NCBI GenBank assembly: GCA_945861635.1
Contig: CAMAWH010000021.1
Coordinates: forward strand, 1 to 64,000
Reading direction: 5' to 3'
Origin: Klebsiella pneumoniae
GTDB taxonomy: Bacteria > Myxococcota_A > UBA796 > SXON01
Length of the DNA: 64,000 bases
Shown one piece after another: positions 58,965-64,000 of this stretch (position 1 is the first letter of the stretch; every line of letters begins with the position of its first letter). The translations under genes were made by a program, and so were the position numbers. Under the pieces are notes generated by a model. That model made no database searches. It saw nothing but the letters and a program-made list of their open reading frames with translations, and was not told the DNA's origin.

Positions 58965-60515
58965 CTGGCGCGCCTCGTACACCTGCAACCGGGAGAAGGA
59001 ACTCGGGCATGGGACCTGTTGGGGGGTGAGGTGCGCGTGGGGCGGACCGATGACAACGATATTGTCGTGCCGAGCCGCAGCCTTTCGCGCGCCCACGCCA
59101 CGGTGTCGCTGAAACAGGGGCGGTGGGTGGTCATCGACCGCACGAGCAAAAATGGCACGTTCGTCAACGAGCGCCGCGTCGAGGAGCGGGTACTGGATGG
59201 CGGGGACATCCTACGTTTTGGAGAAGTGGCGTTTCGTTTTGAGGATGCGCCGGTCGTGCCAACGATGGTGCGGGAGGTGGAGCGGAGCTTCGGCAGCGTG
59301 GAGTTGCATGACCTCATCGAGACGTCGTCCACGGGCCAGGTGATCCGATTGCGTGAAGCGGCTTCGCGCGATCAGGCGAAATTGGCCGTGCTGCTTCGCG
59401 TCAGCGAACTGCTTTCCTCTCCCGGAGACCTGGATTCGCTGCTCGAACGCACGCTCGACCTGTTGTTTCGCATTCTGGACGTCGATCGAGTGACGATTGG
59501 AATGGTCGACGAAACGACGGACCAACTCAAGCCGCGGGTGACGCGCGCGGTTCGTGGAGATGCGAAATCCCTTGTTTGGTCGGAGACCATCGTCGCCTAC
59601 GTGGCCGAGCGACAGATGTCGGCGTTATTCGCCGACGCACCCCACGATGCGCGGGTGGGCTCCGCGGACTCGATACATCTGGAGTCAATTTCTGCGTCGA
59701 TGTGTGCGCCGTTGAGGGCACACGGCAAATTTCTGGGTGTGCTCTACGTGGATCGGCGTGGCGGTGGCGTTGCATGGGAGCAGGAAGATCTGGAGTTTCT
59801 GGGCGCGTTTGCCAACCAGGCGGCCATTGCGGTGGAGAACGCGGCGCTGTACCGAAGGCTGGAGGCCGAGGCGGTCGAACGAAATGCGATGGCCCGCTTT
59901 TTCCCGCCGAGTGCATTTCCCCGCTTGGGAACGCTTGCGTCGCTCGTTCCGATGGATGCGGACGTAACAGCAATGTTTTGCGATCTGTCGGACTACACGG
60001 CGCTCTCTGCGCGCCTGCCGCCGCGAGACGTGCTCGCGCTGCTCAACGCGTATTTCCCGCGCGTCGCGGAGATCGTTTTCCGGCACGAAGGGACGTTGGA
60101 AAAATATATAGGGGATGCGCTGCTGGCGGTGTGGGGCGCGCCGTTTCCGCACGACGATGATGCCGATCGTGCGGTGACGGTAGCGCTTGCGATGCGGAGC
60201 GCGGCCGCAGCGGTTCGAACCCCAGCAACGCCGAACGGCCTTCGTGTGCATATCGGCATTCATAGCGGCATTGCCACCGCAGGAAATATTGGTTCCAACC
60301 GATACCTCCAATATGCGACGATAGGCGAAGCGACGAACATCGCCAGCCGTGTCACCGGGCTCGCAGGCCCGGGCGACGTTTTATTGTCCGAGGAAACGCG
60401 CGTTCGTTTGCGCCGCGTGTGGAATCTCGTCCCGCTCGCTCCAACGAGGGTGAAGGGGCGTGAGGAGCCACTCCAATTGTATCGGGTGGACGATCAGGTG
60501 CCGGAGGACGTGTAG
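58965..60515 (+). CDS. FHA-GAF-adenylate/guanylate cyclase
   Basis: 516 residues if translation starts at the CTG at 58965, which has GGAGG 4 bases upstream; no ATG, GTG or TTG lies between the in-frame stop at 58949 and a TTG at 59019. Starting at that TTG would remove the first FHA strand (ARLVHLQPGEGTR). Order: FHA (~1-95; VRVGRTDDNDIVV, SRAHATVSL, SKNGTFVN), GAF (~145-310; RVTIGMVDET, CAPLRAHGKFLGVLYVDR), class III cyclase (~330-510) with both metal Asp (AMFCDLSDYTA, YIGDALLAVWG) and the TIGEATNIASR motif. FHA binds phosphothreonine, so a kinase such as those in this window may control it. Confidence 0.88.
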   Translation: MARLVHLQPGEGTRAWDLLGGEVRVGRTDDNDIVVPSRSLSRAHATVSLKQGRWVVIDRTSKNGTFVNERRVEERVLDGGDILRFGEVAFRFEDAPVVPTMVREVERSFGSVELHDLIETSSTGQVIRLREAASRDQAKLAVLLRVSELLSSPGDLDSLLERTLDLLFRILDVDRVTIGMVDETTDQLKPRVTRAVRGDAKSLVWSETIVAYVAERQMSALFADAPHDARVGSADSIHLESISASMCAPLRAHGKFLGVLYVDRRGGGVAWEQEDLEFLGAFANQAAIAVENAALYRRLEAEAVERNAMARFFPPSAFPRLGTLASLVPMDADVTAMFCDLSDYTALSARLPPRDVLALLNAYFPRVAEIVFRHEGTLEKYIGDALLAVWGAPFPHDDDADRAVTVALAMRSAAAAVRTPATPNGLRVHIGIHSGIATAGNIGSNRYLQYATIGEATNIASRVTGLAGPGDVLLSEETRVRLRRVWNLVPLAPTRVKGREEPLQLYRVDDQVPEDV

Positions 60516-61282
60516 CGGTCGAGCCCTACGCGCCAGCCGGCGAGTCCCGCAGCGAGGCATACGGACCCAACAATCGGGGAAGCCAGCGCGTATGCAGTCC
60601 ACTCCGTCCGTCCGAGAAACAGCGATGCGGGGTAAAAGCCGGCGAATCCTATCGGCAGCACGAACGTCAACGCCAGGCGCAGCGGGCTTGCAAACAAGTC
60701 CATCGGATAACGGCTGAACGTCGAGAGTTGAAAGACCAAGCCAACCGCAGTCCCACGGTGGTGCAGGTGGAACCCGGCCGAGGAAATCAGCGTAAGCACG
60801 CCGCCAAGCACCGCCGTGGCGCTGGCGAGCAGCAATGGCAGCAGCAACCACTTCCACAACGCAATCGCCGGAAGCCCGGGCGCGACCAACGCCATGACCA
60901 CCAAGCCGAAGCCCACCGTTGGCAAGTCTTCGAGGCTGACGTTGTCAAGCAGGACCTGTGCGAGCGGATGGAGAGGACGCAGCAGCACGCGATCGAGTTC
61001 CCCGCCGAGGATGTACCGTTGATTCAGCGCGTACAATCCGCCAAAAATCACGTAGAATGCTCCCACTGCGCACTCGGCAAATCCCCATGAAAAGAGCATG
61101 TCGGAAGCCGTGTAGCGTCCGAGTTGGTCGAGGTGTTGAAACAACGCAAGGAGAAGCGACATCCCGACGCCGGCGAGCATCAGGTTGGACGCCGCCAGCG
61201 CCAAAAAATCGGCGCGATAGGCGAGGCGCACTTTGACGCGCTGTCGAACCAATTCCCATGCCAATCGGCGCGACGACCCCAT
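60494..61282 (-). CDS. ABC-2 type transporter permease
   Basis: 262 residues with about six membrane helices, beginning with a charged N terminus (SRRLAWELVRQRVKVRLAYR) and containing GGELDRVLLRPLHPL, a segment typical of the ABC-2 permease family of COG3694 type. Members usually form a unit with a second permease and an ATPase; neither is in the window. The 3' end overlaps the convergent cyclase gene by 22 bases. What is exported is unknown. Confidence 0.82.
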   Translation of the reverse strand: MGSSRRLAWELVRQRVKVRLAYRADFLALAASNLMLAGVGMSLLLALFQHLDQLGRYTASDMLFSWGFAECAVGAFYVIFGGLYALNQRYILGGELDRVLLRPLHPLAQVLLDNVSLEDLPTVGFGLVVMALVAPGLPAIALWKWLLLPLLLASATAVLGGVLTLISSAGFHLHHRGTAVGLVFQLSTFSRYPMDLFASPLRLALTFVLPIGFAGFYPASLFLGRTEWTAYALASPIVGSVCLAAGLAGWRVGLDRYTSSGT

Positions 61283-61304
61283 GGCGCGCGATTAACGCCC
61301 CCGC

Positions 61305-61946
61305 ATGCGGATGGTGCTCAACGCGGACGATCTTGGCATGAGCGACGCGGTCAACGCGGCCATTTTTTCGGGGATCGACGCTGGATGGGTCACCTCGGTG
61401 TCCGTGCTCGCCCGCGGTCCAGTGTTCGCAGATGCGGCGCGTCGGTTGGTCGGCGCGCCGGTAAGCGTGGGCGTGCACCTCGACGCCACGGAGTTTTTCC
61501 GGCGAGGCAGCGAACCCGCCGCGATTCGGGCGGAGTGGTCCGCCCAACTCCAACGGGTGCTGGACACCGGCCTCCCGGTTTCCCATCTGGATTCGCATCA
61601 GCACTTGCATTACCGCGCCCCCTTCCGAGAGTTGCTGCTCGACCTGGCGCGTGAAAACGGAATCGCCCGCGTCCGGCGCATGGGGGTGCCTCCCGGATGG
61701 TGGCGCGTGAGGGCGCAAGCCAGAGCGTGGCTGCACAATCGTCATCTACCCGTGACTACCGACGCGTTCTATTCACTATCGTCGTTCATCGCCGCCGATT
61801 GTCCAAGGCACGAAACCATTGAAATCATGCTGCATCCAGGAAACCCGCACCATGCCGACTATCCGCGAGAAGTCGATCGCTTGCAATCGGGATGGTTGGC
61901 TACGCTGGCGGCGCCGTTGGTGCTGATCCGCTGGAGTGACGTGTGA
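61305..61946 (+). CDS. YdjC/ChbG-like carbohydrate deacetylase
   Basis: 213 residues, ATG at 61305. The metal-binding parts are clear: NADDLGMSDAVN (residues 6-17), VGVHLDAT, SHLDSHQHLH and EIMLHPGNP. Family members remove N-acetyl groups from chitobiose-type or other glycans. It is shorter than many relatives but has all the motifs. Divergent from the ABC permease; its last 47 bases overlap the convergent glycosyltransferase gene, and the two may act on the same surface glycan. Confidence 0.9.
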   Translation: MRMVLNADDLGMSDAVNAAIFSGIDAGWVTSVSVLARGPVFADAARRLVGAPVSVGVHLDATEFFRRGSEPAAIRAEWSAQLQRVLDTGLPVSHLDSHQHLHYRAPFRELLLDLARENGIARVRRMGVPPGWWRVRAQARAWLHNRHLPVTTDAFYSLSSFIAADCPRHETIEIMLHPGNPHHADYPREVDRLQSGWLATLAAPLVLIRWSDV

Positions 61947-63072
61947 GTTGGTTGTACAGTTTTTCAAGCTGCGCCGCCATGGCATCAAACGAAAGGTTTG
62001 CATCGAAATAGGCGCGGAGCACGGCGGCTTTGGGCGGATTTTTCCATGTCGCGACGAGCGCGGCCGCCAAGCCAGCAGCGTCTCCCACGGGAAATCGAGA
62101 GGTAAGGTTTGCCGTTGTGAATCGGAACGCGGGAATGTCCGTCACGACCGGAGGTATGCCGCAAGCCATCGCCTCGACAATAGCGATTCCGCAGACCTCT
62201 CGTACGCTCGATTGGACGACGATGTCCGCGCTGCTGAACCAATCGTTCATGTCGGCGTGCGGAGCCCGACCTGCAAAAGATACTTGCTCGGACAACTCGA
62301 GGGTATCGACCCTTTGTTTACACTCGCCGAACAAGCTGGCTTGGGTGTAGGTGAGGGTCAGGTGGGCTTCGGGTGCTGCCCGCGCGAAGATCGCAAATCC
62401 GCGAATCGTCGTGAGCGGATCCTTGACGGCGTCGAGCCGGCCGGGGCAAAAGATCGCTGGGTTTCCACGCATTCCCGTTCGCTTCCGTGCCGCGGTGCGA
62501 TCGCGAATCTCGAACGTCGTCGAGCTTTCCACGAGCGGCACAATTCGATGCTTCGGCAGGGGCCAGGCCTGCGCCCGGTCGATGTCGGTGAAACAAACGG
62601 CGCTCACCCGTCGTAACGCGAAACGTTCGATGGGGCGGGTGAGCAGGTGATGTGCGGGCTCACCACCGTGGTAGTGCGCGACGAGTGGAACGCCTCGGCG
62701 CTCCGCGAACCATCCCAGCAGCGCCAGGCTCGGGTGGTGAACGAGGTCAAAACTGTGAATGATTTCCGGGTGGATGCGGGCGAGGGCTGCGAGTGGACCC
62801 GTGGCCGGCGCAAGCACGGCCGGCGAAAGGTGTCCGAGCGCCCGAAGGACTCGGCGCCCCGCGCGCGTTTCAAAGCGAGGGGTGTGAACGTGCCAGGTAG
62901 CACCGTGGGCGGTCACAGTGGCGTCCTCCGGCCCCTCCTGGACCACGTGGACGTCGTGGCCGCGACGCGCCAGCTCGGCTGCCAGCTCCCGTCGTGTAGC
63001 GTCGGCCTCGATGAGCTGTGCCACGGTTGTTGCTTCGCGCGGCCAATACAGGTTTACGAGCGCGATGCGCAT
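61900..63072 (-). CDS. GT4 family glycosyltransferase
   Basis: 390 residues, ATG at 63072. N-terminal Rossmann half with LVNLYWPRE, AHYHGGEPAHH and, in the C-terminal half, ICPGRLDAVKDP-like FCPGRLDAVKDPL plus the EX7E motif in REVCGIAIVEAMACG. This is the standard GT-B retaining fold using nucleotide sugars. The acceptor is unknown; beside a YdjC deacetylase, a lipid- or polysaccharide-linked glycan is likely. Cytosolic or membrane-peripheral. Confidence 0.9.
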   Translation of the reverse strand: MRIALVNLYWPREATTVAQLIEADATRRELAAELARRGHDVHVVQEGPEDATVTAHGATWHVHTPRFETRAGRRVLRALGHLSPAVLAPATGPLAALARIHPEIIHSFDLVHHPSLALLGWFAERRGVPLVAHYHGGEPAHHLLTRPIERFALRRVSAVCFTDIDRAQAWPLPKHRIVPLVESSTTFEIRDRTAARKRTGMRGNPAIFCPGRLDAVKDPLTTIRGFAIFARAAPEAHLTLTYTQASLFGECKQRVDTLELSEQVSFAGRAPHADMNDWFSSADIVVQSSVREVCGIAIVEAMACGIPPVVTDIPAFRFTTANLTSRFPVGDAAGLAAALVATWKNPPKAAVLRAYFDANLSFDAMAAQLEKLYNQLTRHSSGSAPTAPPA

Positions 63073-63192
63073 CCGGTGGGGTCAGGGCCCGGAACGCTGA
63101 AGTAAATGCACCAAGACCTCGCATCGGCGACTCTAACAGGTTATAGGAGCGGAGTGTGCTGGCGTGGGGTCGGCGCAACACTGGAGGGTACG

Positions 63193-64000
63193 GTGTCCTT
63201 CGCAGACCGTTCCGCGGGCGCGTTTCTCGGCCTGTCGCTTGGTGACGCCTACGGGCGTCCACTTGAGTTTCTTCGCGGCGCCCATATGCGTTCGCTTGTC
63301 GTTTCCACGCGAAAGGGGGAACTGGTTTGGACGGACGACACGCATATGGCCCTGTATTTGGCCGAGGCGGTTTTGGAGTCCGGACCCGACGTTCTCGACG
63401 CCGATGCGTTCGGCCTGCGCGTGGGCGAAGCATTTTCACGTTGGTTGGCCGACCCGTTCATGCCGGGCACGGCTCCAGGAAACACGTGTCTCACGGGTGC
63501 GCGCCGTTGGCTGGACACGCGCGATTGGAAGATCAGCGGCGTCAAGGACAGTGACGGGTGCGGCGCGGTCATGCGGATCTGCCCCCTCGGGATCGCATTG
63601 GCAGGGGCTGACTTGACGCTTGCAGCGCGTGTCTCGGCCATGCTCACGCATGCGCATCCGAACGCCGTAGAATCGGCGATTGCGGCAAGCCACCTCCTGC
63701 GTTGGACGCTGGAGGTGGGTCGCTTTGATGCCGCACTGGTGGAGCGTGCGCTTTCGTTGGTAGGCCCGAACGGCACCACCGCCGCGGCGCTTCGAGCGGC
63801 GATAGCGGAGGGTGGCCGCGCGGGCGTGACGCTCGATGAGTCGGCGATTCCTGAGGGTGATGGCGGGTGGCGTTCCCCGAGCGCGCTCGGACTTGCCGTG
63901 GCGGCGGTGCTGCGCGGTGGCACGTTCGAGCAAATCGTGGACCGGGCCGCCCGCATCGACGGGGATAGTGATTCCGTTGCTTGTCTTGCGGGAATGTTTG
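63193..64000 (+). CDS. ADP-ribosylglycohydrolase (DraG-like), 5' part
   Basis: 269 complete codons from a GTG at 63193 with GGAGG 5 bases before; it runs off the window. The magnesium-binding motifs are intact: GLSLGDAYGRPLE, WTDDTHMALYL (TDDT-type), DSDGCGAVMR and GDSDSVACLAGMF. These enzymes remove ADP-ribose from proteins or small molecules. The partner transferase is not in view, so whether it reverses a nitrogenase-type switch, a toxin, or something else cannot be said. Confidence 0.88.
   Translation, partial: MSFADRSAGAFLGLSLGDAYGRPLEFLRGAHMRSLVVSTRKGELVWTDDTHMALYLAEAVLESGPDVLDADAFGLRVGEAFSRWLADPFMPGTAPGNTCLTGARRWLDTRDWKISGVKDSDGCGAVMRICPLGIALAGADLTLAARVSAMLTHAHPNAVESAIAASHLLRWTLEVGRFDAALVERALSLVGPNGTTAAALRAAIAEGGRAGVTLDESAIPEGDGGWRSPSALGLAVAAVLRGGTFEQIVDRAARIDGDSDSVACLAGMF

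Overview
The window looks like a chromosomal segment of a high-GC, Gram-negative bacterium of the Myxococcota / former deltaproteobacterial type. Pointers to this are an AgmX/PglI-type C-terminal domain, a MYXO-CTERM-like sorting tail, a DUF507 protein, kinase-cyclase-ATPase-TPR giants, FHA-GAF-cyclase signalling proteins and many short lipoproteins with Asp/Thr/Ser/Gly linkers. The lineage is an inference from gene content; no rRNA or marker phylogeny was possible. Genes are densely packed, often with 4-base ATGA/GTGA overlaps, and no gap between genes exceeds 300 bases. I see no insertion sequence, prophage or CRISPR array.

Layout. 1-5.6 kb: the start of a LivJ-like binding lipoprotein, an M48 protease carrying a type IV pilin-like tail, a tandem M48 paralogue that has lost its active site, two lipoproteins and a frameshifted small gene. 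5.7-11.6 kb: tRNA-Met, a two-gene acyl-CoA dehydratase/activase-type system (COG3581 plus a COG1924x2-COG3580 fusion), and a divergent TetR regulator with a perfect palindrome between them. 11.6-12.9 kb: a Bcp-type peroxiredoxin whose peroxidatic Cys codon is an in-frame TGA followed by a SECIS-like hairpin, so probably a selenoprotein, then a MobA-like nucleotidyltransferase. 13-18.7 kb: a chain of overlapping genes from a CRP-like regulator to DUF507. 18.7-29.8 kb: protein quality control and envelope regulation (FliA-type sigma, M23 peptidase, Ser/Thr kinase, AlgH, ClpX, DnaJ-like protein, anti-sigma and ECF sigma, Lon).

29.8-37.5 kb: a five-gene co-directional run: a kinase/pseudo-cyclase/ATPase/TPR protein, a membrane adenylate cyclase, a class I isoprenoid-synthase-like enzyme, an NHLP/Os1348-like RiPP precursor and an M50 protease with a PqqD-like recognition domain. 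The last three may form an undescribed peptide-modification system. 37.5-41 kb: two single-domain cNMP-binding-fold proteins and a degenerate PAS histidine kinase/receiver. 41-54.7 kb: a starch/alpha-glucan locus made of two convergent operons (GH13, GH15, GH13-CBM20, GH13 isoamylase type, a porin, a glycosyltransferase). 54.7-64 kb: FIST protein, tRNA-Arg, methyltransferase, AgmX-like protein, START-like protein, DECR-type reductase, FHA-GAF-cyclase probably starting at CTG, ABC-2 permease, YdjC deacetylase, GT4 transferase and the first part of a DraG-like ADP-ribosylglycohydrolase.

Recurring themes are cyclic-nucleotide signalling (two apparently intact cyclases, two cyclase-like remnants, three CRP-fold proteins), surface lipoproteins, and genes kept beside catalytically dead relatives.
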